Source: an uncultured Helicobacter sp. (lineage in GTDB: Bacteria; Campylobacterota; Campylobacteria; Campylobacterales; Helicobacteraceae). From it: a DNA stretch of 64,000 nucleotides. This document shows, one piece after another, positions 19,419-28,519 of this stretch. Each line of letters starts with the position of its first letter. The stretch's first letter is position 1. The stretch lies in the NCBI RefSeq assembly GCF_910577135.1, contig NZ_CAJTLL010000006.1, positions 58,095 through 122,094 of the forward strand. Direction: 5' to 3'. Under the pieces are notes generated by a model. That model made no database searches. It worked only from the letters and a program-made list of their open reading frames with translations, and was not told where the DNA came from. The position numbers and the translations under genes are program-made.

Positions 19419-20975
19419 ATGCGTTTAGTGGCGGTGATATGCGTGTGTATGGGATTGGCGTTTGGTCAAAATACGCTTACTATGGCAGTATCTCAAAATA
19501 TCGGCACGATGAATCCTCAAGGTTATCACGGCAATGCGATGTTTGCACAAAATAGCATTTATGAGGGCTTAGTCAAAGTGGACAAGAATGGCAAAATTGT
19601 GCCATCTTTGGCATTATCGTGGCAGGTGAGTAAAGATGGTTTGCGCTATGAATTTACATTGCGCGAGGGGGTGAAATTCTCAAATGGTGAGGTATTTAAT
19701 GCTGATGCGGTGGTGCTAAACTTTCAATCCATTCTCAAAAATCGTTCTAGGCATTCTTGGAGCGGGTTAGCTATGGTAATACAATCGATGCAAAAAATCA
19801 ATGCTTATAAAGTCGTTCTCACGCTTAAAGAGCCTTATAGCCCCACGCTAAGCGAGCTTGCCGTAGTTCGTCCTTTTAGATTCTTAGCTCCTAGTGCCTT
19901 TCCTAAGGATTTAGACTTAATCAAGCATAATCCTAAGCCTATCGGCACGGGTGCGTATATGTTTGCGGATTCTAAGCTTGGTGTGAGCGATACATTACAT
20001 AAGAATCCGCACTATTGGGATAAAGAGCGCTATAAGGGGATTTATTATGATGAGATTATTTTGAAGGTGATTTTTGACCCAAGCGCGAAAATAGCAGCCC
20101 TAAGAAGCGGACAAATAGATATGATTTATGGATATGATCAAATTCCCTTAGAGATTTTTAAAAATATGCAAAAGAGTAAGCACTTTGCCACGTATCTTAG
20201 CCCACCGCTGCATAGTGTGAATCTTGTCATTAATTCTGCTTCCCCTGCTTTTACACTCACAAACGCCCAATCTAGCACATTGCTGCGACAATCTCTAGGA
20301 TATGCTATTGATAAGCAAAGGCTTGTTAGAGCGGTCTATGGGGGGATTCAAGAAAGTGCTAATCACATCTTTTATCAAAGCACTCCCTCTACACAAAAAA
20401 ACAAAGAGGAGAGAGCTATACAGGAATCTTTAGCATTTTTACGCACTTTGGCAGATTCTGTAGATTCTCATTTGCATCAAAAAGGCATAGAGATACTCTT
20501 TAGCGGGGATAATCCTGCTCATAAAATGATGGCTGAAATTATCCAAAGTGATTTAAAGGCTCTAGGCATTAAGGTGCGTCTAAGCGCGAGTGAGCCTAGC
20601 ATATATCGTAATCGTTTACTTAAAGGGGCTTTTGATATGGCTTTTAGTGAGACTTGGGGTGCACCCTATGAACCTTTGAGTATGCTATATTCTATGTTGA
20701 TTCCAAGTCATATTGACTTTGCCGCACAATCGGGCTTAAGCACTAAAACTGCCATCGATGAAGGCATTAGAAAGCTTATTGTGCTTAATCCATCAAGCCC
20801 AACTTTTGACGCATTGTTAGACAATGTCATCAATATGCTTGAAACAAGTGGTGTGTATGTGCCACTTACCTATCAAAAAAATAAAGCCATCACACACCCT
20901 AAAATCAAAGGTATTAAAATGGGAGTGGTAGGCTATGAAGTGCCATTTTGGGAATTTTATGAAGAGGCAAAATAA
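19419..20975 (+). CDS. nikA: Nickel ABC importer, periplasmic binding protein (NikA-like)
   Basis: SBP family 5 protein, 518 aa, with a signal peptide ending near AFGQ (residue 17). It resembles E. coli NikA more than dipeptide-binding proteins. Shared blocks are PQGYHGNAMFAQNSIYEGLV, the KNRSRHSW stretch (Arg111, Trp114), RPFRFLAPS (151-159, containing the Arg that contacts the nickel chelate) and KPIGTGAYMF. It would bring nickel, probably as a chelate, to NikB/NikC for urease and hydrogenase assembly. The first gene of nikA-nikB-nikCD-nikE, 11 bp before nikB. Specificity for nickel is inferred from these residues. Confidence 0.85.
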   Translation: MRLVAVICVCMGLAFGQNTLTMAVSQNIGTMNPQGYHGNAMFAQNSIYEGLVKVDKNGKIVPSLALSWQVSKDGLRYEFTLREGVKFSNGEVFNADAVVLNFQSILKNRSRHSWSGLAMVIQSMQKINAYKVVLTLKEPYSPTLSELAVVRPFRFLAPSAFPKDLDLIKHNPKPIGTGAYMFADSKLGVSDTLHKNPHYWDKERYKGIYYDEIILKVIFDPSAKIAALRSGQIDMIYGYDQIPLEIFKNMQKSKHFATYLSPPLHSVNLVINSASPAFTLTNAQSSTLLRQSLGYAIDKQRLVRAVYGGIQESANHIFYQSTPSTQKNKEERAIQESLAFLRTLADSVDSHLHQKGIEILFSGDNPAHKMMAEIIQSDLKALGIKVRLSASEPSIYRNRLLKGAFDMAFSETWGAPYEPLSMLYSMLIPSHIDFAAQSGLSTKTAIDEGIRKLIVLNPSSPTFDALLDNVINMLETSGVYVPLTYQKNKAITHPKIKGIKMGVVGYEVPFWEFYEEAK

Positions 20976-20986
20976 GGGGAGGGCAG

Positions 20987-21955
20987 ATGAAAAAGTTTAT
21001 TTTTTATAGAATCTGCTCTATTATCCCCATTGTACTACTTGTATCTTTTGGCACGTTTTGTTTGTTGCGACTTGGCGGGAGTGATCCGGTGATGGCATAT
21101 ATTTTACACTCACACATTCCTGCCACACCAGAGCTTATAGCGGAACTTAGAGTGGAATTTGGACTTGATAAACCGCTTTTGCAACAGTATTTTTTGTGGC
21201 TTAAAGACGCCATAAGGCTTGATTTTGGAATCTCTTATATGAGTGGTAGGAGTGTGAGCGCGGACTTTTTGCATTTTTTACCCAATACACTTTTACTTGT
21301 GCTATGCGGATTTATTTTGACTATTCTATGTGCCTTACCGCTTGGGATTGCAAGTGTGTATTATCATAATAGATTCCCTGATTTCCTCATTCGCTTTATA
21401 TGCTTCATCGGCGTGAGTATGCCTAATTTTTGGGTTGCCTTTTTGCTCGTTTTGTTTTTTAGCATATATTTGGAGTGGCTTCCTGCGGTGGGGCTAGAGG
21501 GCGCAAAAAGTCTTATTTTGCCAAGTGTGAGTATCGCACTGATGTCTATATGTATCCTAGCGCGGCTCATTCGTGCTAATATGCTAGAAGTGCAGAAAGA
21601 GAGGCATATCATATATGCTAAAATGCGTGGAGTAAGGGGCTTAAGGCTACATATCATACATATTTTTTATAGTGCCTTTTTGCCTATCCTTACAGCGATG
21701 GGTATGCACATAGGGGAGCTTGTGGGCGGTGCATTGGTAATTGAAAGTGTCTTTGGACTGCCCGGCATTGGATTATATAGTATTAGCGGGATTGCTAATC
21801 ACGATTACCCTGTCATTGAATGCTTTATTGTCATTTTAAGTGCGTCTTTTGTGCTGTGTAACGCATTGGTAGATATTCTCTATGCGGTATTTGACCCACG
21901 TATGCGTAAGCAAATGGCGCACACGTATGAAAATCCTAGCAAGGAATATGTATGA
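20987..21955 (+). CDS. nikB: Nickel ABC importer permease NikB-like
   Basis: Inner-membrane permease of the OppB/DppB type, 322 aa with about six helices. The N-terminal helix (IIPIVLLVSFGTFCLLRLG) is followed by the family segment DPVMAY. The cytoplasmic EAA-like loop lies around AKMRGVRGLRLHIIHIFY, contacting the ATPase. GELVGGALVIESVFGLPGIG near the C-terminus is a strong family block. It starts 11 bp after nikA and its stop overlaps the start of nikCD by 4 nt (ATGA), so translation is coupled. Confidence 0.88.
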   Translation: MKKFIFYRICSIIPIVLLVSFGTFCLLRLGGSDPVMAYILHSHIPATPELIAELRVEFGLDKPLLQQYFLWLKDAIRLDFGISYMSGRSVSADFLHFLPNTLLLVLCGFILTILCALPLGIASVYYHNRFPDFLIRFICFIGVSMPNFWVAFLLVLFFSIYLEWLPAVGLEGAKSLILPSVSIALMSICILARLIRANMLEVQKERHIIYAKMRGVRGLRLHIIHIFYSAFLPILTAMGMHIGELVGGALVIESVFGLPGIGLYSISGIANHDYPVIECFIVILSASFVLCNALVDILYAVFDPRMRKQMAHTYENPSKEYV

Positions 21956-23583
21956 AAATATGGGGTAAATGCGCCCTTGCTGGGCTAGGTATCATCGTGC
22001 TACTTGCTATTTTTGCCCCATCTATTGCACCATTTGAGCCCGATATGCAGGATTTGGAGCATATTTTAGCCCCTATGAGTGCTACACATTGGCTTGGGAC
22101 GGATTATTTAGGGCGGGATATATTTTCGCGGATTCTCTATGGGGCGAGACTTTCACTTGGCTGTGCTTTTGTGATTTTAGCGTGGATTATGCTTTTAGGT
22201 ATAGGTATTGGGGGATTGTGTGGCTTTGTGGGTGGGCGATTAGATGCGATATGTATGCGGCTATGCGATGTGTTTATGAGTGTGCCTACTATCGCGCTTT
22301 CTTTGTTTTTTGTGGGCGTGCTGGGTGCGGGGCTAGAAAATGTGATGATTGCTATTATCCTCACACATTGGGCTTGGTATGCTCGTATCGTGCGTAGCAT
22401 CGTTTTTAGTGTGAAAAATAAAGAATACGTGCTGCTTTCTTTTACCTTTGGAGCGAGTGCTTTGCAGAGATTCAAACGCCATCTTTTAGTACCTATTTTA
22501 AGTCAATGTGTGATTTTAGCGAGTATGGATATAGGGCATATTATGCTGCATATCGCGGGACTTTCATTCCTTGGGCTTGGGGTGCAGCCGCCCACACCTG
22601 AATGGGGTGTGATGCTAAGTGAGGCAAAGGAGTATATGTGGGATAATCCTGCTTTGATTATTTATCCGGGGTTAGCGCTTTTTGTAAGCGTGGCATTATG
22701 TAATATGATAGGTGAAGGTTTAAGAGATAGTCTTAGGGCAGTGCAGGGGCTAGATGATAATGTCAAAGATGTGGCTTTAGGTAAAGCAAAGAGCTTAGAT
22801 TCTATACATAGCGCACAAAGCCTAGAAATAGAACATTTGTGCATTGATATGGATACTCATAAGCTTGTAGAGATTCCATCTCTTTGTGTGAGGAGAGGAG
22901 AATGCACTGCATTGCTTGGGGCAAGCGGCAGTGGTAAATCTCTAAGCGCGCTTGCCTTGCAGGGATTTGTGGCTTCAAACCTTGCATTGACAAGTGGTGT
23001 TATTAAGCTAGATTCGCAAGTGATTAATCCTGTGGCATATCGTGGTGTAGCCTTTGCGTGTATTATGCAGTCTCCTCGCACGTGCTTTAATCCGCTCCTT
23101 AGTATTGCCTATCATTTCAAGGAAACTTGTATCGCCCTGCATAAGCCTTATGACAAAGGATTTGTGCTTGAGTGTTTGCAAAAAGCGGGGCTAGAAGCGC
23201 AAGTGCTAGATAAATATCCATTTGAATTAAGCGGCGGAATGTTACAAAGAGCGATGATAGCCCTTGCTTTGCTTGCACAAGCGCCTTTTGTGATTGCCGA
23301 TGAGCCAAGTAGTGATTTAGACAAGCTAAAGGCAGAGGAGATTCTCAAAACTTTGCGTGATTTGAGAGAGAATCATAGATTAGGAATCTTGCTTATCACA
23401 CACGATTTAGCCGCAGTGGCAGCAAATGCACAATATGTCTATATAATGCAAAAGGGCAAGATTATAGAATCTGCGCGATTATCTCAAGGCGTGCTTTTAG
23501 AGGATAGTGGCAAACCTTTAATGCCACAAACGCCTACAATGCAGCGTTTGCAATCCCTCTATCAAGGGAAGAAATTATGTTAG
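21952..23583 (+). CDS. nikCD: Fused nickel importer permease-ATPase (NikC-NikD), 543 aa
   Basis: One reading frame holds two subunits that are separate proteins in most nickel importers. Residues 1-265 are a DppC/NikC permease with helices and WLGTDYLGRDIFSR (47-60), plus the EAA loop near 166-182. After a linker, 290-543 is an ABC ATPase with Walker A GASGSGKS (323-330), Q-loop Gln373, signature LSGGM (426-430), Walker B FVIADE (446-451) and switch His484. I see no frameshift or internal stop. It overlaps nikB by 4 nt and nikE by 7 nt. Confidence 0.88.
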   Translation: MKIWGKCALAGLGIIVLLAIFAPSIAPFEPDMQDLEHILAPMSATHWLGTDYLGRDIFSRILYGARLSLGCAFVILAWIMLLGIGIGGLCGFVGGRLDAICMRLCDVFMSVPTIALSLFFVGVLGAGLENVMIAIILTHWAWYARIVRSIVFSVKNKEYVLLSFTFGASALQRFKRHLLVPILSQCVILASMDIGHIMLHIAGLSFLGLGVQPPTPEWGVMLSEAKEYMWDNPALIIYPGLALFVSVALCNMIGEGLRDSLRAVQGLDDNVKDVALGKAKSLDSIHSAQSLEIEHLCIDMDTHKLVEIPSLCVRRGECTALLGASGSGKSLSALALQGFVASNLALTSGVIKLDSQVINPVAYRGVAFACIMQSPRTCFNPLLSIAYHFKETCIALHKPYDKGFVLECLQKAGLEAQVLDKYPFELSGGMLQRAMIALALLAQAPFVIADEPSSDLDKLKAEEILKTLRDLRENHRLGILLITHDLAAVAANAQYVYIMQKGKIIESARLSQGVLLEDSGKPLMPQTPTMQRLQSLYQGKKLC

Positions 23584-24287
23584 AGCTATGCAATGTATCT
23601 TATTACTACACATCATATCGGGGATTTGCCGCATATAAGCATTATGTGTTAAGACATATTGATTTGAAACTAGAGGTGGGGCAAAACATTGCGATTATGG
23701 GGAAAAGTGGCTGTGGGAAAAGCACGTTGGCAAAGATTGCCTGTGGGCTTTTGCGACCACAAAGAGATGAGGCGGGAGCCGTGGGAGAAGTGAGACTTCA
23801 CTCTGTGCCTATTAATATTTGTAACCTTAGCTTTCGCAGGGCATTTTGCGCGCAAGTGCAAATACTTTTCCAAGATAGTATAGGCTCTTTGAATCCGCAT
23901 TTTACTTGCCTTGAGAACTGCCTTGAGCCGCTTTTGTATCTTAAGGCTTGTGAGAAAAAGGAGGCGATAGAGCGCATTTATATGTTAATGGAGGATTTGG
24001 CATTGCCTAAGGATATACTTTTTAAGCAGGTGGGTATGATTTCTGGCGGTGAGGCACAGAGAATCTGCCTTGTGAGGGCTTTAAGCATTAAACCTCGAGT
24101 GCTAATCCTTGATGAAAGTACTTCTGGGCTTGATTATGAACTTTCTTTACATATAATGGATTACCTCAAGCGATGGCAGCGAGGTAATAAAAGTGCGATT
24201 ATGCTTATTAGCCACGATGAGCACATAGCGAGAGGACTTTGCGGGCGTGTGTATATGATGAATACAAAAGGTGAGTTAGAGACATAA
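23577..24287 (+). CDS. nikE: Nickel importer ATPase NikE-like, 236 aa
   Basis: Second ATPase of the importer, pairing with the NikD domain of the fusion. Walker A is GKSGCGKST (42-50), the signature is ISGGEAQRI, and Walker B is VLILDES, followed by ISHDE (switch His). The length is that of a minimal ATPase; the C-terminal oligopeptide-transporter extension is short. The frame begins inside the end of nikCD, consistent with tight stoichiometric coupling. It ends the operon. Confidence 0.86.
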   Translation: MLELCNVSYYYTSYRGFAAYKHYVLRHIDLKLEVGQNIAIMGKSGCGKSTLAKIACGLLRPQRDEAGAVGEVRLHSVPINICNLSFRRAFCAQVQILFQDSIGSLNPHFTCLENCLEPLLYLKACEKKEAIERIYMLMEDLALPKDILFKQVGMISGGEAQRICLVRALSIKPRVLILDESTSGLDYELSLHIMDYLKRWQRGNKSAIMLISHDEHIARGLCGRVYMMNTKGELET

Positions 24288-24342
24288 TGCTTCACTTATC
24301 GTTTTTGCAACTTAATCCGTATGGAAACTCTAGTCTATCATT

Positions 24343-24388
24343 CCTTTGCTGCTACACTTCGTGCTGCATTTGCACAGAGGGCTAATCT
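24343..24388 (-). repeat. Dispersed intergenic repeat, copy A
   Basis: On the minus strand it reads GATTAGCCCTCTGTGC then AATGCAGC and ends AGCAGCAAAGG, similar to copies at 29318-29361 and 44137-44183. All three copies lie between genes in the same orientation. Confidence 0.45.
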
Positions 24389-24550
24389 ATAAATTGCATA
24401 TGTAAGTCTAGATTATCCACTCACTTCTTGGTAGAAAAGTAAAATGTAAAAATAACTTCTACGGCAGATTCCTACATATTTAAGATATTGGCTCGTAGTA
24501 AATAATCTTAATATTTGATTAACTTAAGTATTCTTTAAGTATAAAATTCC

Positions 24551-24556
24551 TATAAT
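24551..24556 (+). promoter_or_regulatory. rplM promoter -10 box
   Basis: A perfect TATAAT, 36 bp before the rplM ATG, preceded by an AT-rich stretch and followed by an AAGGAA ribosome-binding site. Confidence 0.65.
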
Positions 24557-24592
24557 CCTCGCCTTAATTTTACAGAATCTAAGGAAACCTAA

Positions 24593-25021
24593 ATGGAATT
24601 GACAAAAATAGCAACACAAACTGACATTAATCGTCAATGGATTGTGCTTGATGCGAAAGATAAAGTGTTTGGTCGCCTTATCACAGAGGTTGCCACGCTT
24701 TTACGTGGTAAGCATAAGCCTTGTTTCACACCTCACATTGATTGCGGTGATTTTGTAGTGATTATTAACGCCACAGAGGTGAAATTCACAGGAATGAAGC
24801 TTGAAGATAAGGAATATTTCACACATTCAGGGTATTTTGGTAGCACTAAAAGCAAGACATTGCAAGAAATGCTAGAGAAAAATCCGCAAAAGCTTTATCA
24901 CTTAGCCGTTCGAGGTATGCTTCCTAAAAACAAGCTTGGACGCGCTATGCTTAAAAAGCTCAAAGTTTATCGCGATGGTAATCACCCACATAGCGCACAA
25001 GTTTCTAAAAGCTCAAAATAA
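24593..25021 (+). CDS. rplM: 50S ribosomal protein L13
   Basis: Binds 23S rRNA early in assembly. The 142-aa length is standard. Family blocks are WIVLDAKDKVFGRLITEVA, HIDCGDFVVIINA and the C-terminal MLPKNKLGRAMLKKLKVY with G-x-x-HPHSAQ. First gene of the usual rplM-rpsI pair, 9 bp apart. Confidence 0.98.
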   Translation: MELTKIATQTDINRQWIVLDAKDKVFGRLITEVATLLRGKHKPCFTPHIDCGDFVVIINATEVKFTGMKLEDKEYFTHSGYFGSTKSKTLQEMLEKNPQKLYHLAVRGMLPKNKLGRAMLKKLKVYRDGNHPHSAQVSKSSK

Positions 25022-25030
25022 GGGAATAGT

Positions 25031-25420
25031 ATGGCAAAAGTTTATGCAACAGGAAAGAGAAAAACAGCAATCGCAAAGGTTTGGCTTACTCCGGGCAGCG
25101 GTAAGCTCACTATTAATGGAGAGAATCTCAATGATTGGCTTGGTGGACACGAGGCAATTAAGATGAAGGTAATGCAGCCGCTTCTCCTCACAAAGCAAGA
25201 AAAATCCGTAGATATAAAGGCTGTTGCCTTTGGTGGTGGATATTCAGCTCAAGCTGAAGCCTTGAGACACGGCATTTCAAAAGCTCTTAATAGTTATGAT
25301 ATAGCCTTTAGAGCGATTTTGAAACCGAAGGGGCTTTTGACCCGCGATTCTCGTGTGGTAGAGCGTAAGAAATATGGTAAAAGGAAAGCAAGACGTAGCC
25401 CACAATTCTCAAAAAGGTAA
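25031..25420 (+). CDS. rpsI: 30S ribosomal protein S9
   Basis: 129 aa. Typical start ([18 protein letters not shown]), middle ([19 protein letters not shown]) and the basic C-terminal tail ending in SPQFSKR, which reaches the P-site tRNA. The second gene of the rplM operon; the metallo-hydrolase gene follows after 7 bp. Confidence 0.98.
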   Translation: MAKVYATGKRKTAIAKVWLTPGSGKLTINGENLNDWLGGHEAIKMKVMQPLLLTKQEKSVDIKAVAFGGGYSAQAEALRHGISKALNSYDIAFRAILKPKGLLTRDSRVVERKKYGKRKARRSPQFSKR

Positions 25421-25427
25421 TAATTTT

Positions 25428-26048
25428 ATGGAGCTTCTCTCTCAAAGTTTTGGTGAGTATCAAACAAATTGTTATATTTACAAATTGCCACAGGGAGAGA
25501 TTGTCATTGACGCTGGGATTGGCGCGAGTGATTGGGTGATGGCGCATTGCTCCAAGCCACTTGCATTTTTAAATACACACGGGCATTTTGACCACATTTG
25601 GAGCAATGCCACGCTTAAAGCACATTTTCCTCAAGTACCGCTTGTCTGTCCTGCACTTGATGCGTTTATGTTAGAATCAGATTGCTTTGGCACAGGTGTA
25701 ACGCCAAGCACACCTGATATTCTTACATTATGTGAAAAAGGTACACAAAGTTTAGTGTTTGATGGCATAGAGGTGATATTTTCTCATTTTCCCGGACACA
25801 CACCGGGCTGCTCAATTATTGAAATTGAGGGTAATATTTTTAGCGGGGATTTTATCTTTTATCGCTCTATTGGGCGGAGCGATTTTCCCTATTCAAGCAC
25901 GATTGATATGAGAGATTCTCTTCTTGCTTTTAGTGCGCTTCCTTCAACTCCCAATAAGCCTATTTATCCCGGACACGGAAGGACTACTTACCTTAATGAT
26001 GAACAGGCAAATGTGCCCTTTTGGATAAAGCATTTGGGCGGTATGTAA
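25428..26048 (+). CDS. Metallo-beta-lactamase fold hydrolase (glyoxalase II-like), 206 aa
   Basis: Small zinc hydrolase. The ATG at 25428 (MELLSQSFGEY) is preferred to a start inside rpsI. Metal motifs are THGHFDH, then FSHFPGHTPG, FSGDFIFY and YPGHG, a complete glyoxalase II-type set. The protein lacks the C-terminal substrate domain of true glyoxalase II, as do many short homologues acting on thioesters or persulfides. It lies 7 bp after rpsI and may share its transcript. Substrate unknown. Confidence 0.85.
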   Translation: MELLSQSFGEYQTNCYIYKLPQGEIVIDAGIGASDWVMAHCSKPLAFLNTHGHFDHIWSNATLKAHFPQVPLVCPALDAFMLESDCFGTGVTPSTPDILTLCEKGTQSLVFDGIEVIFSHFPGHTPGCSIIEIEGNIFSGDFIFYRSIGRSDFPYSSTIDMRDSLLAFSALPSTPNKPIYPGHGRTTYLNDEQANVPFWIKHLGGM

Positions 26049-26108
26049 TATCTATTTACTAGGAATATTTTTTGCTTTCTATTTCTTAAATTAGTTTATG
26101 AGGTGCCT

Positions 26109-26879
26109 ATGGATTTAACGAGTATTTTAGGACTTTTGGGGGCTGTTGCTAGTCTCTCGCTAGGAGATATTTTGGAGGGAGGTAACCCTTTACATCTTAT
26201 CCATATTAGTTCGCTCATCATCATTATTCCTACTGCTGGTTGTGCAGCAATGGCAGCCACACATGGTACACATGTTAAGGCTGCTTTTAAAGAAATGAAG
26301 CTTGTTTTTGGTGGAAGTGGAGTGAATTTGAACGAAACTATACGTACTCTTGTTGAACTTTCTACCCTTGCGAGAAAAGATGGTGTCCTTTCTCTTGAAG
26401 GTAAGGCGGCACAGATTGAAGATGATTTCTTACGTCAGGCACTTTCAATGATTATTGATGGACGCGATGCACACGCTGTGCGTGAAGATATGGAAGTGCA
26501 AATAGAATCTTTAGAAGAGTACTATCACGGGTCTTCGCATTTTTGGATTATGTATGCTGAGACTTGCCCTACAATGGGGCTTGTTGGAGCGGTTATGGGG
26601 CTTATGCTTGCTTTGCAGTTGCTTGATGACCCAAAGGCTATGGCAGCAGGGATTGCTGGAGCATTTACTGCAACGGTTACAGGGATTTTCTGTTCTTATG
26701 GAATGTTTGGTCCTTGGGGGCATAAAATGCACGCTAAAAGCAAGGATATCATACGTGAACGTATGGTGATTTTAGAGGGCGTTGTGGGTATTGCTAATGG
26801 TGATAATCCTCGTAACCTTGAAGAGAAATTATTAGGATTTATCCCACCGGGTGAGCCCAAAATCTCACAATTTGAATAA
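26109..26879 (+). CDS. motA: Flagellar motor stator protein MotA
   Basis: Proton-channel subunit of the flagellar stator, 256 aa from the ATG at 26109. An in-frame GTG two codons upstream is less likely, since GAGG sits 5 nt before the ATG. Four membrane helices are visible. ILGLLGAVASLSLGDILEGG and TCPTMGLVGAVMGLMLALQ match H. pylori MotA closely, and TATVTGIFCSYGMFGPWG carries the last helix. Its partner motB starts 11 bp downstream. There are no other flagellar genes nearby. Confidence 0.96.
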   Translation: MDLTSILGLLGAVASLSLGDILEGGNPLHLIHISSLIIIIPTAGCAAMAATHGTHVKAAFKEMKLVFGGSGVNLNETIRTLVELSTLARKDGVLSLEGKAAQIEDDFLRQALSMIIDGRDAHAVREDMEVQIESLEEYYHGSSHFWIMYAETCPTMGLVGAVMGLMLALQLLDDPKAMAAGIAGAFTATVTGIFCSYGMFGPWGHKMHAKSKDIIRERMVILEGVVGIANGDNPRNLEEKLLGFIPPGEPKISQFE

Positions 26880-26890
26880 GAGAGTGCATA

Positions 26891-27643
26891 ATGGCTAAAA
26901 AAAAGAAGTGTCCCGATTGTCCTGCAGGAGAAAAATGGGCTGTGCCTTATGCGGATTTCCTTTCGCTTCTTTTGGCTCTTTTTATTGCCTTGTGGGCGAT
27001 TTCATCAACAGCCGATTCGGATTCTGAAGCCTTAAAAACGGAGTTTATAAAACTCTTTGATTTTACACTTACCGCACCACTTCCTTCAAATCAAGATGAT
27101 ATAAGTGAAAATGAAGTGGAAAATGAAAGTTCTGCCCTGAGTGAAAATTCATCTATTACTACTGCGGAAATTGAACAAATGGCAGAAGAGGGTGGGATTT
27201 TAGAGCAAATGGAAATGGGTGTGTCGCTGCGGTTACCCTCTAATATTTTCTTTGAAGCAGGAAGCGCAGAGATTAATAATAGCGATGTGTATTTATATTT
27301 GCAACGTATGAGTGCGATTATCAAGAAACTTCCTGATTATGTTAAGATTGATGTGCGTGGTTATACGGATAATTCTCCTTTGCCTGTTGGCTCACGCTAT
27401 AAGGATAATTATGAGTTGTCTGCGGCACGTTCACTTAGCGTAATGAAGTCTCTTGTGAAAAATGGTATCTCAAATGAACGTATTTCATTTTCTGGCTATG
27501 GCGAACACCAAGCTATTGCGCCCAATGATACACCTGTTAATCGTGCAAAAAATAATCGCGTGGAAATCTTTTTCTTTGTAGATCCTAAAGATGCGCCAGT
27601 GGCACAATCCATCTTGGAAGAAACTTTGCAAAATACACAGTAG
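26891..27643 (+). CDS. motB: Flagellar motor stator protein MotB
   Basis: Couples MotA to peptidoglycan. A short basic N-terminus with CPDCP is followed by PYADFLSLLLALFIALWAIS, where Asp22 is the expected proton-binding residue. The C-terminal OmpA domain (about 120-240) has VDVRGYTDN-like DVRGYTDNSPLP, YELSAARSLSVMKSLV and NRAKNNRVEIFF. Length 250 aa. Second gene of the motAB pair. Confidence 0.96.
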   Translation: MAKKKKCPDCPAGEKWAVPYADFLSLLLALFIALWAISSTADSDSEALKTEFIKLFDFTLTAPLPSNQDDISENEVENESSALSENSSITTAEIEQMAEEGGILEQMEMGVSLRLPSNIFFEAGSAEINNSDVYLYLQRMSAIIKKLPDYVKIDVRGYTDNSPLPVGSRYKDNYELSAARSLSVMKSLVKNGISNERISFSGYGEHQAIAPNDTPVNRAKNNRVEIFFFVDPKDAPVAQSILEETLQNTQ

Positions 27644-28041
27644 TATGCAAGTTATATAGCTTTGTATAGTGATAAGCTTGTCTTTACTCTAGCTTATTTA
27701 TTGGATTAGATATTTGTGTTTAATTCATACCAAATAGGTAGACTTTAGGAAGAAAATTTTAGTAAAGAAGTTCATTTTGGCATATTCGAATTGATAAAGT
27801 GTATAAAAAGCATTTTTACTCTAGTAAGATGTGTTGCGTTATGAATCACTATCAATTAAAGAATAATGCAGTTTATTCTATTTAGCTAAATGCTGATGAA
27901 TAGCTAAGTTTGTGTTCCTATCTTTTGCAAAAACAGCAAAGGGGTTTTATGCTCTTTGTAGACAAAAGCAGTTTATTTTATGTATTTTTTAGCTTTTTAA
28001 GATAGAATTTCACCTTTTAATTTACCATTCAAGGAGGTCTT
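27644..28041 (+). other. 398-bp intergenic region between motB and rpsO
   Basis: AT-rich, with stops in all frames at short intervals. Apart from the rpsO promoter at its right end I see no gene, tRNA or strong hairpin in it. Confidence 0.4.
28003..28008 (+). promoter_or_regulatory. rpsO promoter -10 box
   Basis: TAGAAT lies 34 bp before the rpsO ATG, below a run of T-rich blocks (TATTTTTTAGCTTTTTAAG) of the kind found upstream of Helicobacter sigma-80 promoters. AAGGAGG precedes the start codon. Confidence 0.55.
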
Positions 28042-28314
28042 ATGGCTTTAGATATGGCGAAAAAGAAAGAGATTATTGCTAAGTTTGCAAGGGATAATAA
28101 AGATACGGGTTCAAGTGAAGTGCAAATAGCATTGCTTTCGCAAAGAATTACTGACTTAACAGAGCATTTAAAGGCAAACCCAAAGGATCATTCGAGTCGT
28201 TTAGGGCTTTTAAAACTTGTAGGGCAAAGAAAATCATTATTAACCTACCTCAAAAAAACACAATATAGTCGCTATACAAAATTAATTAGTGAATTAAAAC
28301 TCAAAGATAGATAG
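28042..28314 (+). CDS. rpsO: 30S ribosomal protein S15
   Basis: 90 aa, normal length. Shows the S15 blocks [40 protein letters not shown] and [11 protein letters not shown]. Binds 16S rRNA h20-h22. Monocistronic here, with a strong AAGGAGG site; pnp is not adjacent. Confidence 0.98.
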   Translation: MALDMAKKKEIIAKFARDNKDTGSSEVQIALLSQRITDLTEHLKANPKDHSSRLGLLKLVGQRKSLLTYLKKTQYSRYTKLISELKLKDR

Positions 28315-28479
28315 CACTTAGGACAAGTGTCCAAGTATTTGAATCTGTTTGTCATTAAATTTTATAGAGATTTTATATGTGCTATAAAACAATGTTATTT
28401 GATGCTAGATTTAGCTGAGACAGAGTCATAAATAAAAATAAGTTTTGCAAACAAACATCTATCTTGCAATACCTTTTAG

Positions 28480-28519
28480 AATAGTAAAAAGGAGAGTGTA
28501 ATCTTTCCTTTTTACTATT
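28480..28519. repeat. Strong inverted repeat, 14-17 bp stem
   Basis: Arms AATAGTAAAAAGGA (28480-28493) and TCCTTTTTACTATT (28506-28519) are perfectly complementary. Pairing extends inward through one G-T and two normal pairs, leaving a 6-nt loop. It is not followed by a T-run on the plus strand. It may end a transcript, form a small RNA, or be a mobile-element remnant. Confidence 0.7.

Larger units (their letters stand above)
24288..24592 (+). other. 305-bp spacer with a dispersed-repeat copy and the rplM promoter
   Basis: No gene is supported. The first part holds a copy of a repeat also seen near 29340 and 44160 (24343-24388). The last part is AT-rich and ends in the rplM promoter. Confidence 0.5.
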
